The position numbers and the translations under genes were made by a program. The notes under the pieces were generated by a model. The model ran no database searches. It saw only the letters and a program-made list of their open reading frames with translations, and was not told the origin of the DNA. This document shows positions 21,641 to 31,319 of a stretch of DNA of 64,000 nucleotides, piece by piece; position 1 is the first letter of the stretch, and every line of letters starts with the position of its first letter. Source of the DNA: Myxococcales bacterium (GTDB lineage: Bacteria > Myxococcota_A > Polyangia > Polyangiales > Polyangiaceae); the NCBI GenBank assembly GCA_025359105.1, contig JANYHK010000049.1:48318-112317 (forward strand), given 5' to 3'.

Positions 21641-21670
21641 TTGACCAAGTTTGGTGCCACTCGTTACTCT
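21641..21670 (+). promoter_or_regulatory. Candidate sigma-70 promoter for the FHA-PATAN gene
   Basis: TTGACC (21641-21646) and TACTCT (21665-21670) are separated by 18 bp in the AT-richer gap between the divergent kdd and FHA genes. This would give a leader of about 60 nt before the ATG at 21737. Confidence 0.4.
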
Positions 21671-21736
21671 TTTCGAAGATTTTCAGGTAGTTTGCATCGG
21701 CCGTCTGCCGTTCTCGAATAGGCGCCTCTCCGCGTG

Positions 21737-22711
21737 ATGCAAGATCCGTCTCCCAAGCCGAACGTTCAGACCGCCCGCCCTCCGGCCGGAGCGCGGTCGT
21801 ACGTGCTGCGTTTCATCAGCGGCAAGTACCAGGGCGGTGAATTTCCGATCGTGCCGGAGAAGCAGATCGTGGTCGGTCGCTCCAGCGATCTCGACATGGT
21901 CCTCGTCGAGGACATGGTGAGCCGCAAGCACGCCCGCATCGCCATGCAGGCCGACCAGATCTGGATCGAGGACCTGGGCAGCACGAACGGGACGTTCGTC
22001 AACGGCGAGAAGATCAAGCGGGCCCGCCTCAAGGAGGGCGACCGCGTCCTCATCGGCACGAGCATCCTCAAGGTGATCGCCGGCGAGGGCCAGGCGCAGC
22101 CTCGCGAGACGGCCGAGGTGAAGCAGAACCTCGAGCGCGTCGCCGACCAGCGCCGCACCAGCGCGAACCGCACCATGAGCGGGAGCATCGAGGAGGTGCC
22201 CCTGCCCGATCTCCTCCAGCTCTTCGGCACCTCCAAGAAGAGCGGCGTCCTCGTCGTCCGAACCGAAGACGACGTCGGCCGCATCTTCATGCGCAAGGGC
22301 GTCATCTACCACGCGTCGATCAACGATCTGGACGACGTGCCGCCGATGAAGTCGATCTTCCGACTTCTCACGTGGCAAAAGGGCCTCTTCGATCTCGATC
22401 CGCCGGACGAGCGCGAGTTCCCGAACGAGCTCTCGCTCTCGGTGCAGGAGATCCTCATGGAGGGCCTGCGCCAGCTCGACGAGTTCAACGAGCTCCGCGA
22501 TCAGCTCCCCGATCTGCACTCTCGCCTCGTACTTTCGATGCCGCTGGCTGCGCCGCTGCGCGAGCTGAAGCCGGCGGAGCTCGATATCATCCAGCTCGCC
22601 CACAACTACGGGCACCTCGAGACCGTGATGAACAAGAGCCAGGCGACGGATCTCGAGACTGTGCAGATGATCCTGAAGCTCCTGAAGCAGCAGTACCTGC
22701 GCGCCGAGTAG
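21737..22711 (+). CDS. FHA-PATAN (DUF4388) signalling protein
   Basis: The 324-residue cytosolic protein has an N-terminal FHA domain (about residues 20-105) with the phosphothreonine-binding signature GRSSDLD, SRKHARI and GSTNGTFVNG. A PATAN/DUF4388 domain follows (about 148-250: MSGSIEEVPLPDLLQLFGTSKKSGVLVV...GRIFMRKGVIYHA) with a helical tail. FHA domains bind phosphothreonine on targets of Ser/Thr kinases. PATAN domains occur in predatory and gliding bacteria as regulatory adaptors. The PknB-type kinase at 36.7-39.5 kb is a plausible upstream partner by genome proximity only. Confidence 0.88.
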   Translation: MQDPSPKPNVQTARPPAGARSYVLRFISGKYQGGEFPIVPEKQIVVGRSSDLDMVLVEDMVSRKHARIAMQADQIWIEDLGSTNGTFVNGEKIKRARLKEGDRVLIGTSILKVIAGEGQAQPRETAEVKQNLERVADQRRTSANRTMSGSIEEVPLPDLLQLFGTSKKSGVLVVRTEDDVGRIFMRKGVIYHASINDLDDVPPMKSIFRLLTWQKGLFDLDPPDEREFPNELSLSVQEILMEGLRQLDEFNELRDQLPDLHSRLVLSMPLAAPLRELKPAELDIIQLAHNYGHLETVMNKSQATDLETVQMILKLLKQQYLRAE

Positions 22712-22729
22712 GCGCGGCGGAGCAGGTCG

Positions 22730-23509
22730 TTGGCCCGGCAGACCGTCGTAGTCACAGGCGCGTCGAGCGGCATCGGACGAAGCCTCGCGCTCGCGTGGGC
22801 AGCGCGCGGCGCGGTCGTGGTCCTGTCAGGGCGCGACGACGACGCGCTCGAATCCGTCGCCCGCGAGGTGAAGGCCGCGGGCGGCGAGGGCATCGCGACG
22901 GCGGGCGACATCACCGACGAGGAGCAGCGGCGGCTCCTCGTCGATCGCGCGCTCCACGACACCGGTCGCATCGACGTCCTCGTGAACAACGCCGGGCGCG
23001 GCTACTACGCGGCGTTCCGCGATCTCGACATCGACGAGATGGAGCGCCTCTTCCGCCTCAACGTGCTCGCGCCGGTGCGCCTGACGCAGCTGGCGCTGGA
23101 GCCGCTCATGCGCAGCCAGGGGGCCGTCGTGATGCTGTCGAGCGTCGCGGGCGTCGTCGCCGCTCCGCATCTGGGCGCCTACGCGGCGAGCAAATTCGCC
23201 CTCGAGGCGCTCAGCATCTCGATGCGCGCCGAGCTGCGCACGAGCGGCGTGCGCGTCGTCGTCGTGCGCCCGGGCCCGGTCGGGACGGCGTTCCGCAAGA
23301 ACTCGGTAGCCGTCGGCGTCCCCGCCGGCATCCGCCCCGCCGGCGCCACGGAACAAACCCCCGACGAGATCGCGCGCCAGACCCTCCGCGCCGTCGACAG
23401 AAGCCGCGCAGTCATCGAAACCAGCGCGTTCGTCCGCGTCGCCTCCTTCACCTCCCGCGTCGCGCCCCCCCTCTTCCGACTCGTCGCCGCACGCATGGCA
23501 CGGGGATGA
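22730..23509 (+). CDS. Short-chain dehydrogenase/reductase
   Basis: The 259-residue SDR has the cofactor-binding TGASSGIG (residues 9-16), NNAG, and the catalytic Ser/Tyr/Lys triad in MLSSVAG...YAASK (Tyr near 149, Lys near 153). The GRD after beta2 suggests NADP preference. The C-terminal 50 residues are Arg-rich, as in the SDR subgroup acting on lipids or ketoacyl substrates. The TTG start at 22730 lies 18 bp after the FHA gene stop, so the two are probably cotranscribed. Confidence 0.85.
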   Translation: MARQTVVVTGASSGIGRSLALAWAARGAVVVLSGRDDDALESVAREVKAAGGEGIATAGDITDEEQRRLLVDRALHDTGRIDVLVNNAGRGYYAAFRDLDIDEMERLFRLNVLAPVRLTQLALEPLMRSQGAVVMLSSVAGVVAAPHLGAYAASKFALEALSISMRAELRTSGVRVVVVRPGPVGTAFRKNSVAVGVPAGIRPAGATEQTPDEIARQTLRAVDRSRAVIETSAFVRVASFTSRVAPPLFRLVAARMARG

Positions 23510-23518
23510 CCCCTAAGT

Positions 23519-23535
23519 AGGAGGGCCGCCCTCCT
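23519..23535. terminator. Bidirectional hairpin between convergent genes
   Basis: AGGAGGG (23519-23525), a 3-nt loop, then CCCTCCT (23529-23535) form a perfect 7-bp stem between the SDR stop (23509) and the metalloprotease stop (23534-23536), which it overlaps. There is no clear U-tract on either side. Confidence 0.45.
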
Positions 23536-26500
23536 AGCGGAGGGGGCAGGGTCTCGACGGGTCGATGCAGGTCAGCGGGCCGTAGCCCTTCTCGAGCGTG
23601 AGCTGGCGGACGACGTCGATGTTCGCGACGAAGGCCTTCAGCTTCTGCTCGTGCGCCGAGCAGAGCAGCAGATCGGCGCACACCGGCTGTCCGCTCGCGT
23701 CCTTCTTGAACGTCTGCTCGCCCGTCACCGGGTCCACGGCCGTCACGACGTAGGCGTCGGCGGCGAGCTTGTTCGCCCACTCGACCATGCGCGCGCCCAT
23801 CGATTTTTGCACCTTGCCGACCTTGGCGTTGACCATCTCTTTGCCGTAGGAGCGGGCGTAGTAGATGATCCCGTTGATCGGGTCACGGAAGCGGATCTGC
23901 TCGCTGGGGTCGACCGAGACGGAGTCGGGGCCGCCCGGCGTGTAGATGCGCGCCTGGTCGACGACATCCATGGTGAGCGTGGACGGGCCGAACCAGAACA
24001 CGTTGATGAGCATCCGGTATTGCTGCTCCCAGCCGACGAGCGGATCGAGGACGATCGCGTCCGCGGAGTAGTCGAGGTTCTGCGTCGCCGGGACGAGGAC
24101 GTCGTACTTCTCCCACGGCAGGTAGCGCACGCGCGCGACCTTGTTCTTGTCGAGCCCGCCGGTGCCGCTGGTGACGACGTAGGGGCCGTACGTCATCGGA
24201 TCGCCCTGGAGCATCTGCGCGAAGAGGCGCCGGATCTGGTTCGGATAGATGCTCGCGTAGTTCAGGTTCTTGTAGCGACCGTCGATGTAGTCTTCCTTCG
24301 AGTTCGAGAGGAAGTGGTTGTACGCCTCGGTCAGGAAGTGCACCGCGAGGTGCTTCTCGTAGTAGCTACCGGCCCACTTCTGGTACTCGGACCAGTTGTA
24401 GCCCTTCGTGTAGTCGTACTCGTTGTGGAGGTAGCGGCCCTCGCCCGAGCCCGCCGCGACGTTGAAGGCCGACGGAGGCAGCGTGATGTAGTTGTTGCTC
24501 AGCGCCGTCGCGAAGGGCAGCGCCTTCGCGGGATCGTCGGGCAGGGTGATGTTGTAGGGGCCCGGCTCCGGCCGCGTCATGATGCGCGCGAACATCGCGA
24601 GGCCGTCGGACGCGCCGAGCGCGAGCGGCATGAGCCGGCCCGGATCGTTGAGCGCCTGGTCGACCTGGGACTCGAGCGCCATGAGGAGCGCCAGGCTCTT
24701 GGTCATGCCCTGGATCTTGCCGAAGTAGCGATCCTTCTGGCGCGTGATGACGGCGCGTGAGCTGAAGGTCGACCGGTCGCGGCGGAAGTTGTCGAAGATG
24801 TAGCGGTTCTCGTACGTGCTGATGAGAAACTGGAACTGCTCGTACGAGTCGGCGCCGGCGTCGAAGCGGAAGACCGGCACGTTGCCGGTGTCGGCGTACT
24901 CGTCGGAGCCGAACATGTACGGGTGGCGGACGCGGAACTTGGGCACGCCCGCCGCCTTCTCCGCGGCCGTCGGGAAGTGCACCGCGAAGCTCGCCGCGGT
25001 CTGCGGGAGGTGGTCGAGCGCCGCGTCGCCGTACTTGCCCGTCTGGTGCATGTCCCGGATCGACGCGTAGCCCATGTCGAAGCTGTCGCACTTGGCGGAG
25101 AGCGGATCGTTGGGATCCGTCGGCGCCCCGCAGTTCCGGAGCGCGCCGTACTTGTCGGCGAACGTCGAGTAGTGGTTGCCGCCGAGCGAGTCGCCGACGA
25201 TGCCGCCAAAGCCGTCGAGCGCGAAGAGGTACGCGCCGGCCTTGTTCGTGCGGTCGCCGGTGCCGGCGCCGCCGGTCAGGATCGCGTCGTTGTCGAGGTC
25301 GACGACGTCGGCGTACCCGAAGCGCATGGCCGCCTTGTCGTAGAGACCGAGGTTGTTCATGTCCTGGGTGACGTCACCCGGGTAGTCCATGACGGTCGTG
25401 GAGCCCCACTTCCAGATGAGGCCGTTGGTCTCCGCGTCGGTGAGCGGGTCGACCCAGCGCGGGCCGACGCAATCGGCGCCGTTCGCGTGGGGCGTCGTCG
25501 GGTCGAGCTTGGCGTCCGGCGTGAAGTTCTTGTCCGCCGTGCAGAAGTGCTCCTTGCCGTTGCGCGTGCGGAGCTGCCAGTACTGCGTGTGGTAGTTGAG
25601 GGCATCGTACGAGCCCGTGAAGTTGTGGCGGAGGCCCATCGAGTGGCCCATCTCGTGGGCGATGACCGCGATGTGGAACTGCTCGCGGATCCACTGGTGG
25701 AGCTTCGCGTCACGCGTCGCCTTGAGGGCCGGGTAGTCCTGATCGTTCTTGTCGGGGAGCGGGTACAGGCGCGAGGCCTGGCGGGCCATGCCGACGAGCG
25801 CGTCGGGCTCCGGCTGCTCGACGACGCAGCTCCCGCGCTGCGCCATGCCGACGTCACGCATCCTCTTGATCTGGGCGTGCAGCGTCGGGTTCATGCCGCG
25901 GAGCGGCGACGCCGCCTGGAGGAGAGCCGCGTTGCCCGCGACCTTCGCGTCCTTCGGGTAGCCGGCGCCTTGCAGCCACTCCGGCGTGATCATGCGCGTC
26001 TCCCACTGCGAGCCGATCATGCTCTGCCGGAACGCCTCGAGGCTCGGGTCGAGCGACGCGCCGAGCGTGCCCGAGAGGTTCTTCGCGGCCTTGGCGAGGC
26101 GGAGCTCCCGGGGGAGCGCGGAGTCGGCCTTGGTCAGGCCGTTGGCCTTCGACAGGCTGGTGTCGAGCGAGCGAACGCGGATGCCGATCTCCTTCTGATC
26201 GAGGATCGCCGGCGAGTAGCTCTTCTGGCCGAGCGCGGTCGCGCCGACCCAGTCGCGGAGGTACTGCCCGTTCATGATCTGGGCGTCGGAGATTTCTCCG
26301 TTGATCCAGCGAAGGAGGTCCTCGGTTCCCTGCGACGCGACGTCGAGGACGTGGGTCCACTCGTTGACGCTGGTGACGACCTTCTCGCCGGTGAGCGGAT
26401 CGTTGGCGTCGACCATGATGCCCCACGGGCTGGGCGTCTGCGGGGTCGGGATGAGGTTGACGCTGTTGTAGCGAATGTCGCCGAGGCGCGCGAAGACCTG

Positions 26501-28207
26501 CGTCCGGATGCCGTGGTCGTCCTTCGGGCCGCCCCAGTTGCAGTCGCCGTTGTCCTTGTTCGCGTCGGTGCGCTTGAGGCACGTCGCGTGGGCGGCCTGG
26601 GCGACGTTGCGGCACGACGGGTGGTCCTCGTCGGTCGTCGGGTTGTGGCAGAGGACGAAGACGTGCGGCACCTTGGCGCCGTTGTCCTCGGCGAGGGCGT
26701 CCTCCTCCGTGAGGATGTCGGGGAGGTCGGCGCCGACGCGGCGCGCGGAGACCATCTTGCCGAGCTGCGCGGCGCGCTTGACCGCCACGTTCCACTGGTC
26801 GAGGGCGTTGGCCGTGGAGGCGAAGAGGTCGGGCGCCGAGTCGGGGCCGTAGTACCAGGGGATGGTGCGGATCTCGCGCATGTGGTGCGGCAGCGCGCAC
26901 TTGTTGGCGAACTCGTCGCAGCGCGCGCCCGGGTAGAGGAGGTCCCCTGCCGCGTTCTTGATGGCGCACTCGTCTTCGGTGCCGTCCAGGTCGTCGTCGC
27001 GGTGAACGAGCTTGCCTACGGGCGTCTGCGCGTAAGGCTGGGCGGTCTTGTCGTCGGCGGCTGCGGGGATGGGCATCCCGGTCGCGGAATCGAGGAGGAC
27101 GTCGCCGCCCTTCGTCTTGTACTTGGCGACGTTGCCGTCCGCGTCACGCCAGTAGTCCGTCGCGCACTGCGCGAACTGGCGCTTGGTCGCGTCCTTGGCC
27201 TTGTCGGTGACGTGGGACTGCTGCCAGATGTTGTACTTGGCGGCGAAGCGGTGCCACTTCTCGTCGAGGATGCCGTAGTTGCGCTCGTAGCCGTAGCGGT
27301 CGACGGTGAACCAGCCGAACGCGTCCATGCGGTTTCCGTCCCAGTCGACGGACTCGTAGTCGTTGTCGACCACGCGCTTGAACGAGAGGCGGAGCGTCAC
27401 TTCCGTCGGATCGCAGTTGGCGGTCGGGGAGCCGCCGCCGAGCTCGGCGGGGAAGAAGCAGAAGGGGAACTTCTCGCCGGGGAGCTCGGGGATCTCGACG
27501 ACCTTGGGCGTCGCGAACGCCTTGGTCGTGACGTCGAAGTAGCCTTCTTTCTGCGAGAAGACCGGGTGGTTCGGATCGCTGGGGTCGTCGACGGCGTACG
27601 CCATCGGATCCCATTGCACGCCGCCGAAGACGCCCATCTGGCTGAGCGTGTCGACCTGGTAGCCGTCGGTGACGAGGTTCTTGCCCCAGTCGACGCGGAA
27701 GAACTCGCGCTGGTACCAGGGGCGGTCCGTCGTGTTCTCTTCGATGACGTTGAGCTCTTCGCCGGTCGTCGTGTTGTACGCGCGCTTGATGTCGAAGTGG
27801 CTCATGACCGAGAACATCGCGACGACCTGTCCGTCGTTCGTGCGGCGCGAGCCCTTGTGGTCGCTGTTCTCGATGTGCTCGTAGGTTTGCCTCGCGACGA
27901 GGTACGTGGCGCGCTCGTCGGAGCCGGTGATCTCCCACTTGATGCGGGAGAGCGGCTGCGCGTACGTCGCGGTGAAGATGCCGTCCTGGGCGGCGCCGTA
28001 CGGCACGTCGATGACCGTGTTCCGCATGTAGAACTCGGGATCGTCCTTCGGCGTCGACAGGTCGTCGCCGATGAAGAAGTGCTTACTCAGCGCGCTCGAC
28101 TGCACCCGGTTGATCGGAGAGCGCTCCTGGGCGCAGCCGACCGAGCCGTGCGCGATGGCGCCTGCGATCGCAACCAAGCCCACGCGACGGATCCACTTCG
28201 AGCTCAT
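23534..28207 (-). CDS. Giant secreted metzincin metalloprotease lipoprotein
   Basis: The ~1,557-residue product starts at ATG 28207, preceded by an AGGAGG ribosome-binding site, with a lipoprotein signal ending SVGCAQ. The zinc site is His851-Glu852-x2-His855-x5-His861 (HEMGHSMGLRH), the HExxHxxGxxH metzincin signature, with a following Met-turn-like MDYPGD. The ~850 residues before and ~650 after hold no domain I can name, but the overall pattern matches the large zinc-dependent metalloproteases of Polyangia. It is probably surface exposed and may take part in predation or nutrient scavenging; this is inference. It is likely monocistronic. Confidence 0.85.
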   Translation of the reverse strand: MSSKWIRRVGLVAIAGAIAHGSVGCAQERSPINRVQSSALSKHFFIGDDLSTPKDDPEFYMRNTVIDVPYGAAQDGIFTATYAQPLSRIKWEITGSDERATYLVARQTYEHIENSDHKGSRRTNDGQVVAMFSVMSHFDIKRAYNTTTGEELNVIEENTTDRPWYQREFFRVDWGKNLVTDGYQVDTLSQMGVFGGVQWDPMAYAVDDPSDPNHPVFSQKEGYFDVTTKAFATPKVVEIPELPGEKFPFCFFPAELGGGSPTANCDPTEVTLRLSFKRVVDNDYESVDWDGNRMDAFGWFTVDRYGYERNYGILDEKWHRFAAKYNIWQQSHVTDKAKDATKRQFAQCATDYWRDADGNVAKYKTKGGDVLLDSATGMPIPAAADDKTAQPYAQTPVGKLVHRDDDLDGTEDECAIKNAAGDLLYPGARCDEFANKCALPHHMREIRTIPWYYGPDSAPDLFASTANALDQWNVAVKRAAQLGKMVSARRVGADLPDILTEEDALAEDNGAKVPHVFVLCHNPTTDEDHPSCRNVAQAAHATCLKRTDANKDNGDCNWGGPKDDHGIRTQVFARLGDIRYNSVNLIPTPQTPSPWGIMVDANDPLTGEKVVTSVNEWTHVLDVASQGTEDLLRWINGEISDAQIMNGQYLRDWVGATALGQKSYSPAILDQKEIGIRVRSLDTSLSKANGLTKADSALPRELRLAKAAKNLSGTLGASLDPSLEAFRQSMIGSQWETRMITPEWLQGAGYPKDAKVAGNAALLQAASPLRGMNPTLHAQIKRMRDVGMAQRGSCVVEQPEPDALVGMARQASRLYPLPDKNDQDYPALKATRDAKLHQWIREQFHIAVIAHEMGHSMGLRHNFTGSYDALNYHTQYWQLRTRNGKEHFCTADKNFTPDAKLDPTTPHANGADCVGPRWVDPLTDAETNGLIWKWGSTTVMDYPGDVTQDMNNLGLYDKAAMRFGYADVVDLDNDAILTGGAGTGDRTNKAGAYLFALDGFGGIVGDSLGGNHYSTFADKYGALRNCGAPTDPNDPLSAKCDSFDMGYASIRDMHQTGKYGDAALDHLPQTAASFAVHFPTAAEKAAGVPKFRVRHPYMFGSDEYADTGNVPVFRFDAGADSYEQFQFLISTYENRYIFDNFRRDRSTFSSRAVITRQKDRYFGKIQGMTKSLALLMALESQVDQALNDPGRLMPLALGASDGLAMFARIMTRPEPGPYNITLPDDPAKALPFATALSNNYITLPPSAFNVAAGSGEGRYLHNEYDYTKGYNWSEYQKWAGSYYEKHLAVHFLTEAYNHFLSNSKEDYIDGRYKNLNYASIYPNQIRRLFAQMLQGDPMTYGPYVVTSGTGGLDKNKVARVRYLPWEKYDVLVPATQNLDYSADAIVLDPLVGWEQQYRMLINVFWFGPSTLTMDVVDQARIYTPGGPDSVSVDPSEQIRFRDPINGIIYYARSYGKEMVNAKVGKVQKSMGARMVEWANKLAADAYVVTAVDPVTGEQTFKKDASGQPVCADLLLCSAHEQKLKAFVANIDVVRQLTLEKGYGPLTCIDPSRPCPLR

Positions 28208-28468
28208 CGTCGAACCTCCTGAGCGAACCGGCTCCAGCCGATCCTGCGCGCGCGCGAGAAGAGAGAGAAAGCGAGGGCTTTCTTGCAAGCGGCGCTCCGC
28301 GGACTAAAGCACGCGAATCCTGGGTTTTATAGTCTCAAACGGGTGCATCCGTTAGGACCCTGACCGTCCGCAAAGCGCACGGCAAACGCGGGGTTGCGCA
28401 CCACAACGCACCCAGTGCGACATGTGACCGTCGCCCCCTCTCTTTGCATCGACGCGTGAAAATGGGAA
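28208..28468. promoter_or_regulatory. Divergent control region with dyad
   Basis: About 260 bp between the divergent metalloprotease and poly-Gly lipoprotein genes. It contains the dyad AACGG-N6-CCGTT (28338-28353), almost a perfect 16-bp palindrome, and on the minus strand a TATAAA box beside it. Together they could form an operator overlapping the protease promoter. The -35 element is not convincing. Confidence 0.3.
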
Positions 28469-29125
28469 ATGTCCTCCATGCTTCGAAGCCGGGCGCGCAT
28501 CCTCATGGCCCTCGGCTACGGAGGGCTATCCGCGACCGCCGGCTGCAGCGGACTGCTCGGGCTCGATCCGAAAGCGGAGAGCGCCGACGCCAGCGTCGAA
28601 AGCGGAGGAGGCGGAGGAGGCGGAGGAGGCGGAGGAGGCGGGACGAGCTACCCGGATGGTGGCGACGCGACGCTCTCCGATGGAGCGACAGGCCTGGTCG
28701 ACGCACCTCGCGGCGACGCCTATTTCGACTCGGCCATCTTCGACACCGGGGACCCGGACGCGGACCCCGGCTGCTCCGCGCAAGGTTCGGTGCCCGACGG
28801 ATCGCCGCACACCTACTACGGCAGCTGCGTGCCGCACCTGACGCCCTCGCCGCCGAGCATCTGCAACCAGTACGGATACACGGGCAACCTCGGCGTGACG
28901 CCCGCGCAAGTGCAGCTCCAGAAGAACATCTGCACCACCTCGAGCCTGAAGGGCACGTGGACCGATGCCCCGTGCACGCTCGACGCCGCAGTCTTCGGCT
29001 GCGAGAGCATGAGCAACTCCGGGTTCGTGTGCGAGTCGCTCGTCACCACCTGGTACTTCCCGCCGAACACGATCGCCCAGGCCGAGGCGGGGTGTCCGGC
29101 CCCTGGGACGATCCTCTTGCCCTGA
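28469..29125 (+). CDS. Lipoprotein with polyglycine linker
   Basis: The 218-residue protein has a lipoprotein signal ending ATAGCSG, then an acidic linker and a run of 13 Gly encoded by four near-perfect GGAGGAGGC units, then a Cys-rich C-terminal domain (about ten Cys after residue 100) likely held by disulfides. No family was recognised. The 9-bp repeats preserve frame, so slippage would only change linker length. Confidence 0.75.
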   Translation: MSSMLRSRARILMALGYGGLSATAGCSGLLGLDPKAESADASVESGGGGGGGGGGGGGTSYPDGGDATLSDGATGLVDAPRGDAYFDSAIFDTGDPDADPGCSAQGSVPDGSPHTYYGSCVPHLTPSPPSICNQYGYTGNLGVTPAQVQLQKNICTTSSLKGTWTDAPCTLDAAVFGCESMSNSGFVCESLVTTWYFPPNTIAQAEAGCPAPGTILLP

Positions 29126-29129
29126 CGGC

Positions 29130-30410
29130 CTATTTCAGCCGGACCGCGACGGCGCGCGCGTGGGCCTCGAGGCCCTCGAGGCGCGCGAAATCCTCGATGA
29201 AACGCGCGTGCGCACGCAACGCGGCGCCCGTGTACTCGATGAGCGAGGTGCGGGTGACGAAGTCGTAGACGCCGAGCGGCGAGCCGAAGCGCACCGAGCC
29301 GCCGGTGGGCAGGACGTGGGACGGACCGGCCAGGTAGTCGCCGGCGGCCTCCGGGGTCTGGTGGCCGATGAACGCGGCGCCGGCGCGGGGGATCGCGGCG
29401 AGCATCCCGCGCGGGTCCTCGACCTGGAGGCTCAGGTGCTCGGCGGCGAGGACGTCGGCGATGCGCGCCATCTCCGCGCGCGACGCGGCGACGAAGGCGT
29501 GGCCGTTCGCGGTGAGCGAGGCCTTCGCGATCGCGGCGCGCGGGAGCGCAGCGAGCTGGGTGACCAGCTCCGCCTCGACACGAGCGACGAGCTCACGGGT
29601 GCTCGCGACGAGGAGCGGATAGGCCGCCTCGTCGTGCTCGGCCTGGCTGAGCAAGTCGGCCGCGACGACGCGCGGATCGGCGGACGCGTCGGCCACGACG
29701 AGGATCTCGGACGGGCCGGCGATCGAGTCGATGTCGACCGCGCCGAAGACGAAGCGCTTCGCGCACGCGACGTAGAGGTTGCCGGGGCCCACGATCTTGT
29801 CGACGCGGGGGACCGACGCGGTCCCGTAGGCGAGCGCCGCGATCGCTTGCGCGCCGCCGGCGTCGACGATCGCGGTGACGCCGGCGAGGTGCGCGGCCGC
29901 GTAGATCGGATCGTCGGACGCGTCACCGGCGAGCGGCGTCGCGAGGTAGATCTCCGGCACGCCGGCGACGTGCGCGGGGATCGCGCTCATGAGGACGCTC
30001 GACGGGTACCGCGCCTTTCCGCCTGGCGCGTAGACACCGGCGCGCGTGACCGGCGAGACCCGGACGCCGAGCGAGACGCCACCGTCCTCGTACGAGAACC
30101 CCGCGTCCTTCTGGTGTCCGTGGAACGCGCGGATGCGCGAGGCGGCGAGCTCCATGGCCTCACGGGCGGGGGCCCTGAGGCGCGAGAGGGCCTGTTTTCC
30201 AGGGAATTCGCGGAGCAAGAGCGCGGGCGCGCGGCGGCGATCGAACTTCTCGGCGTAGCGGTGGACGGCGGCGTCCCCCTCGGCGCGCACCGCCGCGAGG
30301 ATCTCGCGCACGACGGGCTCGACGCGCGAGAAGTCGGCCTCGCCACGGTTGGACAGGCGGGCGAGCGCGTCTCGAAGCTCCGGAGTTCCCTCGAGGTGGA
30401 CCTGAAGCAT
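29130..30410 (-). CDS. hisD: Histidinol dehydrogenase
   Basis: HisD performs the last two NAD-dependent steps of histidine synthesis, histidinol to histidine, using a zinc ion. The 426-residue length is typical. Visible are YAPGGKARYPSSVLM, VDAGGAQAIAALAYGT, the VGPGNLYV and DSIAGPSEILVVAD signatures, QAEHDE (zinc-ligand region), and the late GPSHVLPTGG...FGSPLGVYDF. ATG 30410 is chosen. Longer in-frame extensions upstream run antisense into the neighbouring lipoprotein gene. No other his gene is present in the window. Confidence 0.95.
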   Translation of the reverse strand: MLQVHLEGTPELRDALARLSNRGEADFSRVEPVVREILAAVRAEGDAAVHRYAEKFDRRRAPALLLREFPGKQALSRLRAPAREAMELAASRIRAFHGHQKDAGFSYEDGGVSLGVRVSPVTRAGVYAPGGKARYPSSVLMSAIPAHVAGVPEIYLATPLAGDASDDPIYAAAHLAGVTAIVDAGGAQAIAALAYGTASVPRVDKIVGPGNLYVACAKRFVFGAVDIDSIAGPSEILVVADASADPRVVAADLLSQAEHDEAAYPLLVASTRELVARVEAELVTQLAALPRAAIAKASLTANGHAFVAASRAEMARIADVLAAEHLSLQVEDPRGMLAAIPRAGAAFIGHQTPEAAGDYLAGPSHVLPTGGSVRFGSPLGVYDFVTRTSLIEYTGAALRAHARFIEDFARLEGLEAHARAVAVRLK

Positions 30411-30452
30411 GGCGGCCGAAAAGGTAGCACGGGCGCGTGCTACCGTCGGTCC

Positions 30453-31319
30453 GTGGCGCGATGGGTGTCGTGGTTCGGCGCGCTCGTCGTGGCCTGCCGT
30501 CCGGCCGCCACGCCGGACGCCTGCGCGCGCGAGGACGTGCTCGTGCGCGGCGCGTGCGTGAGCCAGGCCGGCGCCGAAAAATACTGCGGGCCCGCGGCGC
30601 GATGGGACCGAAGCGAGGGCGCGTGCGTCCTTCGCGCGTGCGACGACGGGCAGCTGCGCGACCGGACGACGGGCGCGTGCGTGGGCGCCCGTGCGCTGCG
30701 TGGGATCGGCGAACGGCGGCACGTGCTGGTCGACGCGGAGCACGTGCTCGGGTGCGGCCCGGGCCTCGAGCTGCGCGTCGCCGCCGACGACGCGCGGTGC
30801 ATGGACCCGACGCTGGAGCGCGACGCTCCGATGGTCCCGCGTACCTCGCCCGGTGCGCCTGACACGCGCGCGTGCGGTCGCGGCCAGGCGTGGGACGGCA
30901 AGGGGTGCGCGACCCTCGTCCGGGGCGGGCGCGTGGACGTGGCCGCGTGGGCCCGCGCGACCTTCGGACCGGCCGGCGCCACCTCGCCGACCTTCTGCGC
31001 GCGGGCGACCGCCGACCCGTCTCCCTTCGGGCTGTTGACGGGAGCGTCGACGACCCTGGACGTGTCCGTCGAGCTCGCCCTTCCGGACAACGACGTGACC
31101 GCCGCCTACGCGCGCGTCAAACCGCTTCCCGGAGGGCATTCACCGCCTCCCGCCGCGCTCGCCCGCGTGGTCGCAGCGGTAGAGGCCGAGGTCGAGCTGC
31201 TCCGAGCCATCGGCGGAACGGCTGAGGTTGCCGGCTACACCCAAGCCCTGGGGTGCCCGGTCCGCGCCGGAGCGGCGCCGGTCGCGGTTCCCAGGCCGCG
31301 AGAAGCGGAAGAACGCTGA
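30453..31319 (+). CDS. Cys-rich secreted hypothetical protein
   Basis: The 288-residue product has a GTG start at 30453, just 42 bp from the divergent hisD start. A short signal (VSWFGALVVACR) suggests a lipoprotein. The N-half has paired Cys in loose repeats (CAREDVLVRGACV, CGPAARW, CVLRACDDGQLRD), and the C-half is helical. No known domain was found. The real start is supported by position and signal only. Confidence 0.55.
   Translation: MARWVSWFGALVVACRPAATPDACAREDVLVRGACVSQAGAEKYCGPAARWDRSEGACVLRACDDGQLRDRTTGACVGARALRGIGERRHVLVDAEHVLGCGPGLELRVAADDARCMDPTLERDAPMVPRTSPGAPDTRACGRGQAWDGKGCATLVRGGRVDVAAWARATFGPAGATSPTFCARATADPSPFGLLTGASTTLDVSVELALPDNDVTAAYARVKPLPGGHSPPPAALARVVAAVEAEVELLRAIGGTAEVAGYTQALGCPVRAGAAPVAVPRPREAEER

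Noticed and set aside
24923..28222. Long open frame on the plus strand opposite the metalloprotease
   Set aside because: It is a codon-bias shadow: Val/Arg-rich, no domain, no start signal, and the minus-strand protease is well supported.
29160..30452. Plus-strand extension before the Cys-rich hypothetical gene
   Set aside because: It lies entirely antisense to hisD, and the real start is probably the GTG at 30453.
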